Below, in pieces: positions 26,507 to 35,237 of a stretch of DNA of 64,000 nt. The first letter of the stretch is position 1; the number at the start of each line of letters is the position of its first letter. The stretch is from NCBI GenBank assembly GCA_947258715.1, contig CAMYJH010000010.1, positions 1 to 64,000 on the forward strand, given 5' to 3'. The notes under the pieces were generated by a model that was not told the origin of the DNA, did no database searches, and was given only the letters and a program-made list of their open reading frames with translations. Both the position numbers and the translations under genes were made by a program. Origin of the DNA: an uncultured Gammaproteobacteria bacterium (GTDB lineage Bacteria; Pseudomonadota; Gammaproteobacteria; HK1).

Positions 26507-27460
26507 ATGTCGAACGGCGACTACCCCGTGGAGCTGGAAGCTCCCGACATCTCTCCATACCAGAAGGGCAACATCGGGGTGGAGTACGTTGTCACATTCG
26601 ACAGCAAGACCTCCGGACCGCACGTCATGGTGAGCGCGGTGGTGCACGGAAACGAGCTTTGCGGTGCCATCGTTTTGGATTTCCTTCTACGTAACGACGT
26701 TCGCCCGGTAAACGGCAAGCTCACCCTGGGATTCATGAACGTTGCCGCTTATCAAAGCTTCGACCCGGCAGATCCGGGTGCGTCCCGTTTTGTCGATGAG
26801 GACTTCAATCGCCTCTGGAGCCACCAAGTGCTGGAGAGCGATCGAGACAGTGCAGAGCTCAAACGCGCGAGGGAAGTGCGCACGATTATCGACCAGGTGG
26901 ATTACCTGCTCGACGTGCATTCCATGCAGCATCCTACGGTTCCTCTGCTCCTGTGCGGCCCAAGGGTAAAAGGACAGCGACTGGCGCGCGCTGTCGGCGC
27001 ACCCATGCACATCGTCGCCGACGCCGGTCATTCAGCGGGCACCCGCATGCGGGACTATGGAGCATTCGTTGATGAGAGCAGCCATAAGAATTCTTTGCTG
27101 ATCGAATGCGGTCAGCACTGGAGCGCTGCGAGTGCAGACGTCGCGAAAGACGTGGTGTTGCGTTTTCTAGGCAGTCTCGAAGTCCTGGATCCGAAGTTTA
27201 TCGACCAGCATCTGGAACATGCTCCGCCGCCGATGCAGCACATCATTCAAGTCACCGGACCGGTGACCATAGAAAGCAATCATTTTCAATTCGTCGACGA
27301 TTTTCGCGGCATGGAGATCATTCCAAAAGCGGGCACCATTATCGCCACGGACGGTGAGAAAGCCATTCTTACGCCGTACGACAACTGCGTGCTCATTATG
27401 CCGTCACGCCGGCTGAGGAAAGGAGAGTCGGCGGTTCGCTTCGGTTATGTCGCCGAGTAG
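26507..27460 (+). CDS. Succinylglutamate desuccinylase/aspartoacylase-family hydrolase
   Basis: The 317-residue zinc hydrolase belongs to the M14-like AstE/ASPA group. The first zinc motif is VVHGNELCGA (His and Glu at about 48-51), and the second zinc ligand is the His in LLDVHSM at about 140. The catalytic Glu is probably in LLIECGQHW at about 200. The C-terminal beta domain (about 235-315) is present. Members cleave N-acyl amino acids such as N-succinylglutamate or N-acetylaspartate; no ast or ectoine genes are nearby to choose a substrate. The ATG at 26507 has no strong ribosome site. It may share a transcript with the small monooxygenase 90 bases downstream. Confidence 0.85.
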   Translation: MSNGDYPVELEAPDISPYQKGNIGVEYVVTFDSKTSGPHVMVSAVVHGNELCGAIVLDFLLRNDVRPVNGKLTLGFMNVAAYQSFDPADPGASRFVDEDFNRLWSHQVLESDRDSAELKRAREVRTIIDQVDYLLDVHSMQHPTVPLLLCGPRVKGQRLARAVGAPMHIVADAGHSAGTRMRDYGAFVDESSHKNSLLIECGQHWSAASADVAKDVVLRFLGSLEVLDPKFIDQHLEHAPPPMQHIIQVTGPVTIESNHFQFVDDFRGMEIIPKAGTIIATDGEKAILTPYDNCVLIMPSRRLRKGESAVRFGYVAE

Positions 27461-27550
27461 CTCAGGGTGCGAGTGTCGACAAATTGGAGGCGGCCGCCGA
27501 ATATGCATGCCGCGGCAGTCTGAATCGGGAATCACGGGAGTAATTTCACC

Positions 27551-27841
27551 ATGGCCAAGGTCGTGCTCGTCGTCGAACTGGAGATCAAACCTGGCGATTT
27601 CGACGCATTCGTCGATATCGTCACCAAACACGGGGCGAACACTCAGAAAATCGAGGAAGGATGCCTTCGATTCGAGGTGCTCAAACCGAGGGAATCGCAG
27701 AAAAAATTGATCCTGGTGGAAATGTATGCCGACGATGCGGCGCTGGACGACCACTGGAATTCCGATCACATGTCGGCCTACCGCAAGAAAGTCTCTGACA
27801 TGATTGTCTCGCGAGTCGCCAATCGGTGTGATTTGGTGTGA
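27551..27841 (+). CDS. Small ABM-domain monooxygenase (YgiN-like)
   Basis: The 96-residue single-domain protein has the dimeric ferredoxin-like fold of antibiotic-biosynthesis monooxygenases. It shows the early strand VVLVVELEIKPG, the EEGCLRFEV strand and the helix containing DDHWNSDHMSAY, whose His residues line the pocket in quinol monooxygenases of the YgiN type. These enzymes oxidise quinols without a cofactor; some members only bind or isomerise small metabolites. A GGGAG ribosome site precedes the ATG at 27551. Confidence 0.88.
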   Translation: MAKVVLVVELEIKPGDFDAFVDIVTKHGANTQKIEEGCLRFEVLKPRESQKKLILVEMYADDAALDDHWNSDHMSAYRKKVSDMIVSRVANRCDLV

Positions 27842-27942
27842 GCTTTAGTTTGGTTGCGGTCGATCCCAGGGTCGAGGGTAGTGGTTAGATAGCAGGCCGA
27901 GTCGATATGACGCCATCGGGCTTAAGCGTCTATCGATAGTTT

Positions 27943-27974
27943 TAAGGAAGGTCTGATTTATCAGACCTTCCTTA
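27943..27974. repeat. Perfect 15-bp palindrome
   Basis: TAAGGAAGGTCTGAT, two bases, then its exact reverse complement. The outer GGAAGGT resembles the termini of IS5-group elements, and the flank TTAA/TTAG resembles their short A/T-rich targets. It could be two fused element ends. There is no T tract, so it is not an ordinary terminator. Confidence 0.6.
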
Positions 27975-27994
27975 GCTAAGCAGGGATGCACCGC

Positions 27995-28025
27995 CGAATC
28001 CGATGACTGTAAGTCATTGGATTCG
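27995..28025. repeat. 14-bp inverted repeat
   Basis: CGAATCCGATGACT and AGTCATTGGATTCG enclose GTA and pair with one G-T wobble. The arms differ from those of the palindrome 20 bases to the left, so this is a separate hairpin, perhaps part of the same inserted element. Confidence 0.6.
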
Positions 28026-28236
28026 TGAGGCAAGTGGAAATCCTTAACTCAGGAATTGGAACAGGGGGGTCCGTGCCAGGGTCAGTGAATCCTTAAGAAA
28101 GGCGTCACTTTGATGATCAGTGCGGCCCAAATAGAGGGCGGAACCGGCGTCTTATTGAGTGCGAAGTAGCGCTACTCAACGAGGGGGTTCTAAAGATCAT
28201 ATTAATGTGCGAGCGGTTACTTTAAAGGCAACAACA

Positions 28237-28785
28237 ATGAAACCACTGAAATCAAACCTTCTTGCAACGTTGATACTTCTCATGTCTACGTTCAACCCCG
28301 TTTGGGCAGACCAAGCTCAGCCCTTGTCTCTAGGACCTTTCGAAGTTTTGCCCAGCGGTAAAAGCAGGCTCATGGTCGGGGGGGGAGCGTTCAATGCTTT
28401 TACGGATGGGGGTCAAACAGAAGACAGAACTGCTGCCATGTTGAACCTGGAGTACCGATTTGGAAAAAAGATTGCTTATCTGGGATTCGCGGTCGGTGGT
28501 CTGGTGACCTCCGACAGCGGGAGTTTCGTGTACGTCGGAAACTACGCCGATATCAGGTACAAGAACTACATTGCCACGCCGATGCTTTCGGTGGGCGCAT
28601 ATCGAAAGGGGGCCGGTCCTGACTTGGGTGGAACGCTGGAATTCCGTTCGTCCATCACCCTGGCCTACGAGTTCGAGGACGGCTCCCGAATTGGGCTCCG
28701 CGTTGCCCACGTCTCCAACGCGTCCATACATGATGATAACCCTGGGGAAAATGAAGTCCTGATAACCTGCAGCTTTCGCTTCTGA
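28237..28785 (+). CDS. PagL-like lipid A 3-O-deacylase (acyloxyacyl hydrolase)
   Basis: PagL removes the 3-O-linked acyl chain of lipid A in the outer membrane. From the ATG at 28237 the protein is 182 residues. The signal peptide ends near VWA (residue 24). The mature chain has alternating beta strands and ends in Phe (SFRF), as outer-membrane barrels do. The C-terminal motif AHVSNASIH gives His158 and Ser160, the spacing of the PagL catalytic pair, and Glu171 or Glu173 in PGENE can complete the triad. The longer in-frame extension to 28159 lacks signal-peptide character. Overall similarity to canonical PagL is modest, so the family call rests on the motif and topology. Confidence 0.75.
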   Translation: MKPLKSNLLATLILLMSTFNPVWADQAQPLSLGPFEVLPSGKSRLMVGGGAFNAFTDGGQTEDRTAAMLNLEYRFGKKIAYLGFAVGGLVTSDSGSFVYVGNYADIRYKNYIATPMLSVGAYRKGAGPDLGGTLEFRSSITLAYEFEDGSRIGLRVAHVSNASIHDDNPGENEVLITCSFRF

Positions 28786-28930
28786 GCCCAACCCGATTGC
28801 GAAGGCCGTTTTAACCCCAAGGACCGCTCGCGCTCCTAGCGCTGCCTGGAAATGGGTGCATAAAAACCGCGGTCCGATTAAAGTTATAGCCAGCCCAGAC
28901 AACGACCCATATAGATCAGGAGTATCTCAG

Positions 28931-29410
28931 ATGCCCATTAAACCCGGTGACAAGGTTCCGTCCGTAGCGCTTACCCACATGACCGCCGATGGCCCCAAGC
29001 CGATAACGACTGAGGAGCTGTTCGAAGGCAAAAAGGTCGTTTTGTTCGCGCTTCCGGGAGCCTTCACTCCTACCTGTTCGGCCTCGCACCTCCCCGGCTT
29101 CGTAGTGAACGCAGACAAAATAAAAGCCAAGGGCGTTGACGAAATTATTTGCCTTTCCGTCAACGACGCATTCGTCATGGACGCGTGGGGGAAAGCCCAG
29201 AATGCCGAAGAACTCCACATGGTCGGAGATGGAAACGCAGATTTCGCCAAGGCTGTCGGCCTGGAGCTGGATCTGACCGCACGTGGGATGGGTGTTCGAC
29301 TTCAGCGATTCGCCATGATTGTGGAAAATGGAGTGGCAACCCACATTAACGTGGAGGCGCCGGGCAAGTTCGAAATATCGAGCGCAGAAAAAATGATGGA
29401 GCTTCTTTAA
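28931..29410 (+). CDS. Peroxiredoxin (Prx5/AhpE-like redoxin)
   Basis: The 159-residue thiol peroxidase reduces hydrogen peroxide and organic peroxides, usually with glutathione or glutaredoxin. The peroxidatic Cys is in PGAFTPTCSASHLPGF at about residue 49. Unlike bacterial fusions, no glutaredoxin domain follows. AGGAG eight bases before the ATG at 28931 sets the start. It follows the PagL-like gene by 145 bases; a shared role in envelope or oxidative stress is possible but not shown. Confidence 0.93.
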   Translation: MPIKPGDKVPSVALTHMTADGPKPITTEELFEGKKVVLFALPGAFTPTCSASHLPGFVVNADKIKAKGVDEIICLSVNDAFVMDAWGKAQNAEELHMVGDGNADFAKAVGLELDLTARGMGVRLQRFAMIVENGVATHINVEAPGKFEISSAEKMMELL

Positions 29411-29531
29411 GCGGAGCCGAACCCACACTCCACTGCCAGTACGGTTCTTTCATCCTACTTGGCTCGCGGCTTCACCTCGAGCAATCTGTGCACGCGACAG
29501 CTGGATCGATGCCGACCGACGGAGCGAATCG

Positions 29532-29996
29532 ATGAAATCAATCAGTGAGAATCTCGAAATGGATCCCGATTGGGATACGCCGCTCAGGCTAACATTAACT
29601 CCCGCGTCCATCATAGAGACCGTTTTCTTGACCGCCCACAGTGCCCATACCGGGGACCAGTCTTGCGTAGACCAATCACTCGTGGTCATGGAGACGACCG
29701 CAATCGATGACCAAAGCGAAAATTACTGCCGTTTCGTTGAGCAAGAATACGTGGAAGAAGAAGACACGGAAATGACTTGGCACGACTGGGCGGTGGAGAT
29801 CAAAATTGACAATGTCATGATCGTCGGTCACTGGCGCGCGATGGTAACAGGCAGTCCTTCCGACTGGGAGTGGTGCGCTGTGGAAGCGGAAAAAGCCTTC
29901 GCCACCGCGTGCGTGCTCGTCGGAAAACGCGTGCGCCGCGGCATTGTCGTCGATCCGCCTAGCGCCGCCCCTCGCCCTTCACAAACACACCACTGA
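29532..29996 (+). CDS. Hypothetical acidic protein
   Basis: The 154-residue protein is unrecognised. It has no signal peptide or membrane helix. The middle (about 60-95) is very acidic, with EYVEEED followed by the tryptophan-rich stretch TWHDWAVEIKIDN; the C-terminal third is helical, then ends with a Pro/Ser/His tail. GGAG seven bases before the ATG at 29532 supports a real start. An overlapping frame on the other strand (29450-29689) is less protein-like. Real gene likely, function unknown. Confidence 0.55.
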   Translation: MKSISENLEMDPDWDTPLRLTLTPASIIETVFLTAHSAHTGDQSCVDQSLVVMETTAIDDQSENYCRFVEQEYVEEEDTEMTWHDWAVEIKIDNVMIVGHWRAMVTGSPSDWEWCAVEAEKAFATACVLVGKRVRRGIVVDPPSAAPRPSQTHH

Positions 29997-30079
29997 CTTC
30001 TAATGATTCGATATCTGACCGTCTAATCACGTTCTCGTCAACTGGATTTGTATTTCGTTGGAAAATGTACTTGCGGCGA

Positions 30080-30772
30080 TTATCTTGAAGAAGCAAGGCG
30101 GTCGGCGGCGCGGGTGGTTTCCGGCAGGCGATAGTGGGTCACGCATTTCATTACCAGCTCGACGGCGGTGTCCAGGCTTACCCGATGACCTACCGAAACG
30201 AAAACCGGCTTTACCCCTTTTCGGGTTCGCAGCACGGCGCCTATCGTCTCGTTCCCGTCCACTAAGGGGACCCAGCATCCCTTTTTCCGTGGTACACGGT
30301 CGTGGGTGCCGATGAGGCGGGACTTGGCAACACCGATGGTTGGAATGCCTGTCAAGACGCCCAGGTGACACGCCAGCCCGAATCGGCGCGGATGGGCGTA
30401 ACCCTGGCCGTCGCAGAGTATGAGTTGTGGAAGCTCCTTGAGCTGATTCAACGCCGCAACAATCGCTGGGATCTCGCGGAACGACAGAAGGCCGGGAACG
30501 TACGGAAAGCTCGTATTTGAGGTGGCAACCGCTTCGGCAGTCGCTTTCAGGGAGGGAAATTCGAGCACCGCTACGGCGGCACGAGTGCGTTTCCCGCCGT
30601 CTTCGAATCCTACGTCGACCCCGGCCACACTGCGGAACTTCCTAAGGCGGTCACGAGCGCTGACTAGTCCTCGCAGCCGCTCCTGTATCGCCTTGGCCTC
30701 CGCGGGCGCGACGTTCCAGGGGTGGGCATGGTAAAGCTTCACCACGCAGATTGTCCCTTGAAAGTCAGGCAC
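30080..30772 (-). CDS. nfi: Endonuclease V (deoxyinosine 3'-endonuclease)
   Basis: Nfi cuts the second phosphodiester bond 3' of deoxyinosine to start repair of deaminated adenine. The 230-residue protein has the family motifs: VAGVDVGF with the first metal Asp, the Tyr wedge region [13 protein letters not shown] with the second acidic ligand, [21 protein letters not shown] with Asp and His, and [12 protein letters not shown]. The length matches the family's 220-230. The N-terminal ten residues before [12 protein letters not shown] may be spurious, as a GTG start there is possible. It is divergent from the secreted protein gene to its right. Confidence 0.93.
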   Translation of the reverse strand: MPDFQGTICVVKLYHAHPWNVAPAEAKAIQERLRGLVSARDRLRKFRSVAGVDVGFEDGGKRTRAAVAVLEFPSLKATAEAVATSNTSFPYVPGLLSFREIPAIVAALNQLKELPQLILCDGQGYAHPRRFGLACHLGVLTGIPTIGVAKSRLIGTHDRVPRKKGCWVPLVDGNETIGAVLRTRKGVKPVFVSVGHRVSLDTAVELVMKCVTHYRLPETTRAADRLASSR

Positions 30773-30892
30773 GGTTCGTAAACAGCGCCTACAATGATCA
30801 GCAAGTGAAAAACAGCGGTGGAAATTTCCGCTACTATCGCCTATTGAACGCGGATAAGCCCTATTTTGTCGTTACCTAGTAAGAAATTGCAC

Positions 30893-31270
30893 GTGCTGAC
30901 GAAAATTGCTCGCCTCGTCCCGCGCCTGATCGCGGGTGTCGTCCCGATTGTGTTTGTTTTAACCCCAGCCCTCGCCACCCACGAGATTGATCATCGTTTA
31001 ATTGTCTGGGGCGAAATTGTCACCAGTGACGGCCAGCCGGTTTCTGGCGAGACAATATCCTTCACGGTGTCGCACGACACGTCTATTGGCTCTGTGGTCA
31101 CCAACGAGCGCGGCCGCTACCGGGTGGTGATGCACGTCCACGACGAGGACCTTGGAAAGGTCTTCAATATGACCGTGAGGGGCGTTAAGACCCAAGTAAA
31201 AATCGAGTTCGACCCTGGGGACAAGGTGACTGAACGGGTCAAACGGGTGGATTTCACCATCGAGAAATGA
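30893..31270 (+). CDS. Small secreted beta-sandwich protein
   Basis: The protein is about 125 residues from a GTG at 30893; a TTG at 30866 would add nine. The signal peptide has a basic start (LTKIARLVPRL), a hydrophobic core and a cleavage site after ALA near residue 28. The mature part resembles a carboxypeptidase-regulatory-like or invasin-type Ig fold: VTSDGQPVSGETISF, then TNERGRYRVVMHVHDED. These folds are common in small periplasmic accessory or binding domains. No ATG start exists. No partner gene is obvious; nfi is divergent and etfA convergent. Confidence 0.65.
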   Translation: MLTKIARLVPRLIAGVVPIVFVLTPALATHEIDHRLIVWGEIVTSDGQPVSGETISFTVSHDTSIGSVVTNERGRYRVVMHVHDEDLGKVFNMTVRGVKTQVKIEFDPGDKVTERVKRVDFTIEK

Positions 31271-31347
31271 CGGACGAGACGCCGCGACCGCGGTATGGGG
31301 TCGAGTGAGGCACGCTCGTGCGGTTCGTTTCGGGGGTGCTCCCAGCC

Positions 31348-32289
31348 CTAGAGCACTTTTTTCAGCTCTTCTTCCAGATCCGGCAGGGCCTTGAACAGAT
31401 CGGCCACGAGGCCGTAGTCGGCCACCTGAAAGATCGGGGCCTCCTCGTCCTTGTTGATGGCGACGATGACCTTACTGTCTTTCATCCCGGCGAGGTGCTG
31501 GATTGCGCCGGAGATCCCGATTGCCATGTACAGATCCGGCGCGACCACCTTGCCGGTCTGACCCACCTGGTAGTCGTTGGGAACGTAGCCGGCATCTACC
31601 GCTGCCCGCGAGGCGCCAATGGCGGCATTGAGCTTGTCAGCGATGCTTTCGATGAGCTTGAAGTTTTCTCCGCTTTGCATTCCTCGCCCGCCGGAAATCA
31701 CGACACGCGCGGAGGTGAGCTCCGGTCGCTCCGACTTGGTCAAATCCTGCCCAATGAAGCTGGATAAACCGGGATCGTCCGCCGCAGAGACGTCTTCGAC
31801 CGACGCGCTGCCGCCTTCCGCTGCCACCGGATCGAAAGCCGTGGCGCGAACCGTGATCACCTTGATCGAATCCTTAGACTTGATCGTGGCAATAGCGTTG
31901 CCGGCATAAATCGGACGCACAAAAGTGTCATCGGATTCCACCTCGATGATCTCCGAAATTGGAGATACGTCAAGCAGCGCAGCGGCGCGCGGCAGTACGT
32001 TCTTGCCGAACTTGGTGGCCGGCGCCAGCAGGTGCGTGTAATCACCGGCGAGACTCACCAGCAAGGCCGCCAGCGGCTCCGCCAGCGGATGCTCGTAGCG
32101 GGAATCATCCGAGACCCGGACCTTTGAAACGCCCTGAGCCTTAGACAGCGCCTCTACCACCGGCTTGCAGCTGCTTCCCGCGACCAGAACGTGGACGTCG
32201 TTCGAAAGCTTGCCGGCAGCGCTGATGGTGTTGAGGGTTGCCGCTGCCAGCGCCGCGTTGTTGTGTTCCGCTAGGACTAGAACGGTCAT
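31348..32289 (-). CDS. etfA: Electron transfer flavoprotein alpha subunit
   Basis: EtfA carries the FAD of the ETF heterodimer, which collects electrons from acyl-CoA dehydrogenases. The 313-residue protein has the N-terminal alpha/beta domain shared with EtfB (1-190) and the C-terminal FAD domain. The latter shows the signature [28 protein letters not shown] and [20 protein letters not shown]. Its ATG overlaps the etfB stop by four bases, so translation is coupled. Across the 442-base divergent region lies its acceptor enzyme ETF-QO, with an acyl-CoA dehydrogenase just beyond. Confidence 0.96.
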   Translation of the reverse strand: MTVLVLAEHNNAALAAATLNTISAAGKLSNDVHVLVAGSSCKPVVEALSKAQGVSKVRVSDDSRYEHPLAEPLAALLVSLAGDYTHLLAPATKFGKNVLPRAAALLDVSPISEIIEVESDDTFVRPIYAGNAIATIKSKDSIKVITVRATAFDPVAAEGGSASVEDVSAADDPGLSSFIGQDLTKSERPELTSARVVISGGRGMQSGENFKLIESIADKLNAAIGASRAAVDAGYVPNDYQVGQTGKVVAPDLYMAIGISGAIQHLAGMKDSKVIVAINKDEEAPIFQVADYGLVADLFKALPDLEEELKKVL

Positions 32290-33038
32290 CCAATCACCTT
32301 TGCTTCGTTTTTGAGCTTTTCCACCAGCTCGGCAACTGTTTGCACCCGAATTCCGGCTTCACGCTTCGGTGGATCAGTGACTTTAATCGTCTCCACGCGG
32401 GGCGTAATGTCGACGTCCAGTTCCTGGGGAGTCACCACGTCGATAGGCTTCTTCTTCGCTTTCATGATGTTCGGTAGCGAGGCGAAGCGCGGTTCGTTGA
32501 GACGAAGGTCAGTGGTAACGATCACCGGCATCTTAAGTGACACCGTTTCCAGTCCGCCGTCGATCTCCCGCGTTAGCTTGAGCGATTCTCCTTCGATTTG
32601 TAGGCGGAAAGCGTAGGTGCCCTGCGCCCAGCCAAGCATGGCGGCGAGCATCTGTCCGGTCTGGGAGTTGTCGCCATCGATAGACTGTTTACCGACGATG
32701 ACGAGACCGGGCTCCTCACGCTCCACGAGGGACCTGAGTAGCTTTGCCACTGCCAACGGCTCCGGATCTTGGTCGGTTTTGACCAGGATGCCGCGATCGG
32801 CGCCCATGGCGAGCGCGGTTCGAATTGTTTCCTGGCACTTTTCAATGCCTATGGAAGCCGCAATAACTTCCGTCGCCGTGCCTGCTTCCCTGAGCCTCAG
32901 GGCCTCTTCGACCGCAATTTCGTCGAAGGGGTTCATGGACATCTTGACGTTAGCGGTCTCGACTCCGCTGCCGTCCGATTTCACGCGCACTTTCACGTTG
33001 TAGTCGATGACGCGCTTGACTGCGACGAGTACCTTCAT
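32286..33038 (-). CDS. etfB: Electron transfer flavoprotein beta subunit
   Basis: The 250-residue EtfB binds AMP and completes the ETF dimer. From the ATG at 33038 the protein starts [14 protein letters not shown], the standard EtfB beginning; an upstream frame to 33146 has no such similarity. The AMP-binding and signature region contains the recognition-loop segment [11 protein letters not shown] and [14 protein letters not shown], and [17 protein letters not shown] is also conserved. It is the first gene of etfBA. Confidence 0.96.
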   Translation of the reverse strand: MKVLVAVKRVIDYNVKVRVKSDGSGVETANVKMSMNPFDEIAVEEALRLREAGTATEVIAASIGIEKCQETIRTALAMGADRGILVKTDQDPEPLAVAKLLRSLVEREEPGLVIVGKQSIDGDNSQTGQMLAAMLGWAQGTYAFRLQIEGESLKLTREIDGGLETVSLKMPVIVTTDLRLNEPRFASLPNIMKAKKKPIDVVTPQELDVDITPRVETIKVTDPPKREAGIRVQTVAELVEKLKNEAKVIG

Positions 33039-33480
33039 TTTCCGTCCCAAATAGCCGCTGAGCCTGCCGATCCCGGGGAGCGCGAAGGTTAATACGCCGG
33101 CCACGGCTAAGCAATTGCCGCCAGGCAGCTGAATAGCGCAGCGCATTCACTGCCTCGCAGGCGGCACATCGGTGAGCAGGAGTGAGACGCAGCTGCAGCG
33201 GACCTTCGCCACCGCGAACAACTGAGCCAAGAACCGCGGGCTGCGAGCTTTCTCCGCAACGCATAGACTGCCGCTGCTGATTTAGGACGCTAAGTGCTTG
33301 ATCAATAGCGAGTGGCGAGGACCGGGTCTTCGCCAATGGGGGTCAAAAATCGATGCGACATGAATTTTCGACTTAACTCTTGAACCACGGCCCTTGCCCG
33401 CATTGTGCGCCGCGGGGAAAATCCGAAGTCCGGCCAGAGGTCATGGCCGGCTGCAATTCAAGGGTGCACGGAGGAATCGA
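33039..33480. promoter_or_regulatory. Divergent region, etfBA / ETF-QO
   Basis: These 442 bases sit between two divergent genes of one pathway and should carry both promoters, possibly under one fatty-acid regulator. I cannot identify an operator. At 33342-33372 an imperfect inverted pair (GTCAAAAATC / GAATTTTCGAC) next to GGGGGTCAAAA looks like the tip of an insertion-sequence end; it is too short to classify. GGAGG at 33470-33474 is the ribosome site of ETF-QO. Confidence 0.45.
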
Positions 33481-35115
33481 ATGGAACGCGAAGCCATGGA
33501 GTTCGACGTGGTTATCGTCGGCGCCGGCCCCTCGGGACTGGCCACGGCGATCAGGCTTCGCCAGCTGTGCGCAGACAGCGGCCAGGATCTCTCGGTCTGC
33601 GTGCTTGAAAAGGGCTCCGAGGTCGGAGCCCATATTCTTTCGGGGGCGGTGGTCGAGCCCAGGGCCTTGAATGAGCTCGTCCCGGACTGGAAAGAAAAAG
33701 GTGCGCCGCTCAATACCGAGGCGAAGCACGACCGTTTCCTTTTTCTCACCCAGTCGTCTTCCATCCGCCTGCCCACGCCGCCACAGATGAACAATGATGG
33801 CAACTACATCGTCAGCCTGGGCAATCTATGCCGTTGGCTTGGCGGCCAGGCGGAAGAAGCCGGGGTCGAGATCTTTCCCGGCTTTGCCGCCGCCGAAGTG
33901 CTTTATCACGAAGACGGTAGCGTTAAGGGCGTCGCCACCGGGGACATGGGCATCGGCCGCGACGGTACGCCCAAGCCTGGACACGAGCCCGGCGTGGAGC
34001 TGCACGCGCGACAGACCATTTTCGCCGAAGGATGCCGGGGTTCGCTGACCAAGACCCTGTTCGAGCGCTTTGATCTGTGCAAAAACGCCGATCCCCAGAC
34101 ATTCGCCATCGGCATCAAGGAACTTTGGGAGGTCGAGGTGGAAAAGCATCAGCAGGGGCTCATCGTTCACACGGTGGGCTGGCCGCTGGATGCGTCCACC
34201 TACGGCGGCTCATTCATCTACCATCTGGAGAACAACCAGGTGGCGGTGGGCTTCGTCATCGGACTGGATTATCGGAACCCCCATCTTTCACCGTTCGACG
34301 AGTTCCAGCGTTTCAAGACGCATCCGAAGATTCGAACTACCTTCCAAGGGGGGCGGCGGATCGCCTATGGGGCCCGGGCGCTCAACGAAGGGGGTTTTCA
34401 GGCCATTCCCGAGCTGGTCTTCCCCGGCGGCCTGCTGGTGGGCGACGGCGCAGGGTTTCTAAACGTACCCAAGATCAAGGGCACCCACACGGCGATGAAG
34501 TCGGGCATGACGGCCGCCGAGTGCGTGTTCGAAGCGCTCACTGCTGGCGACGAGGTGAAGCGGGTCACGTCATACCCTGAACGTCTCAAGCAAACGTGGC
34601 TTTGGGCCGAGCTTCATCGAGTGCGAAACATTCGGCCATCATTCCGATTCGGGCTCTGGGGCGGAATCGCCTATTCGGGTCTGGACAGCTACATTTTGAG
34701 GGGCAGATCGCCCTGGACCATGCATCATCACGCCGACCATACGCGGCTCAAAAAGGCCAGCGAGTGCCCGAAAATCGAGTACCCGAAGCCGGACGGTATG
34801 CTGAGCTTCGACAAGAACTCGTCAGTCTACCTCTCGGGAACCAATCACGAAGAGGACCAGCCAGTTCACCTGCAGCTGAAGGACCCGTCTGTCGCCATCG
34901 AGGTGAACCTGAAAGAGTACGACGCACCGGAGCAGCGCTATTGCCCCGCCGGGGTGTATGAGATCGTTCGCGATGCTGAAGGCGCCAATCCGCGGCTGCA
35001 AATCAACGCCCAGAACTGCGTGCATTGCAAGACCTGTGACATCAAGGATCCGAACCAGAACATCAACTGGGTCACTCCCGAGGGTGGCGGTGGTCCGAAT
35101 TATCCGAATATGTAA
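33481..35115 (+). CDS. Electron transfer flavoprotein-ubiquinone oxidoreductase (ETF-QO)
   Basis: ETF-QO passes electrons from reduced ETF to ubiquinone at the inner membrane. The ATG at 33481 follows GGAGG by six bases and gives 544 residues, the family's mature length. The FAD-binding motif [12 protein letters not shown] lies at about 10-21. The central substrate and quinone domains include [14 protein letters not shown] and [23 protein letters not shown]. The C-terminal 4Fe-4S domain has ligands in CPAGVYE and [16 protein letters not shown]. Its stop codon is inside the first unit of the heptamer repeat at 35112. It is clustered with ETF and an acyl-CoA dehydrogenase, giving the complete electron route of beta-oxidation. 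Confidence 0.97.
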   Translation: MEREAMEFDVVIVGAGPSGLATAIRLRQLCADSGQDLSVCVLEKGSEVGAHILSGAVVEPRALNELVPDWKEKGAPLNTEAKHDRFLFLTQSSSIRLPTPPQMNNDGNYIVSLGNLCRWLGGQAEEAGVEIFPGFAAAEVLYHEDGSVKGVATGDMGIGRDGTPKPGHEPGVELHARQTIFAEGCRGSLTKTLFERFDLCKNADPQTFAIGIKELWEVEVEKHQQGLIVHTVGWPLDASTYGGSFIYHLENNQVAVGFVIGLDYRNPHLSPFDEFQRFKTHPKIRTTFQGGRRIAYGARALNEGGFQAIPELVFPGGLLVGDGAGFLNVPKIKGTHTAMKSGMTAAECVFEALTAGDEVKRVTSYPERLKQTWLWAELHRVRNIRPSFRFGLWGGIAYSGLDSYILRGRSPWTMHHHADHTRLKKASECPKIEYPKPDGMLSFDKNSSVYLSGTNHEEDQPVHLQLKDPSVAIEVNLKEYDAPEQRYCPAGVYEIVRDAEGANPRLQINAQNCVHCKTCDIKDPNQNINWVTPEGGGGPNYPNM

Positions 35116-35191
35116 TGGGTGATGCGTAACGGGTGATGCGTAATGCGAAAAAGATTTTCTTTCGCGTCACGCATCACCCGTTACGCGTCAC
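35112..35191. repeat. Heptamer inverted repeat after ETF-QO
   Basis: Five 7-base units run from 35112 (GTAATGG, GTGATGC, GTAACGG, GTGATGC, GTAATGC). After a 17-base A/T-rich loop come four reverse-complement units at 35164-35191 (GCGTCAC, GCATCAC, CCGTTAC, GCGTCAC). The unit variants are mirrored in order, so the arms pair along 28 bases with only wobble or single mismatches. The ETF-QO stop codon TAA (35113-35115) is inside the first unit. Confidence 0.88.
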
Positions 35192-35237
35192 GATTCCAGA
35201 GCGAAAATTAGGGCACTGATAGATTACGAGTTTAAAA

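Larger units (their letters stand above)
27842..28236. other. Intergenic region with two long palindromes
   Basis: The 395 bases contain no credible gene. The base composition is lower in GC than the neighbourhood. Two strong palindromes (27943-27974 and 27995-28025) sit 20 bases apart in the left half. The right half precedes the PagL-like gene and contains its probable promoter, without boxes I can name. The composition and palindromes together suggest remains of a small mobile element. Confidence 0.45.
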
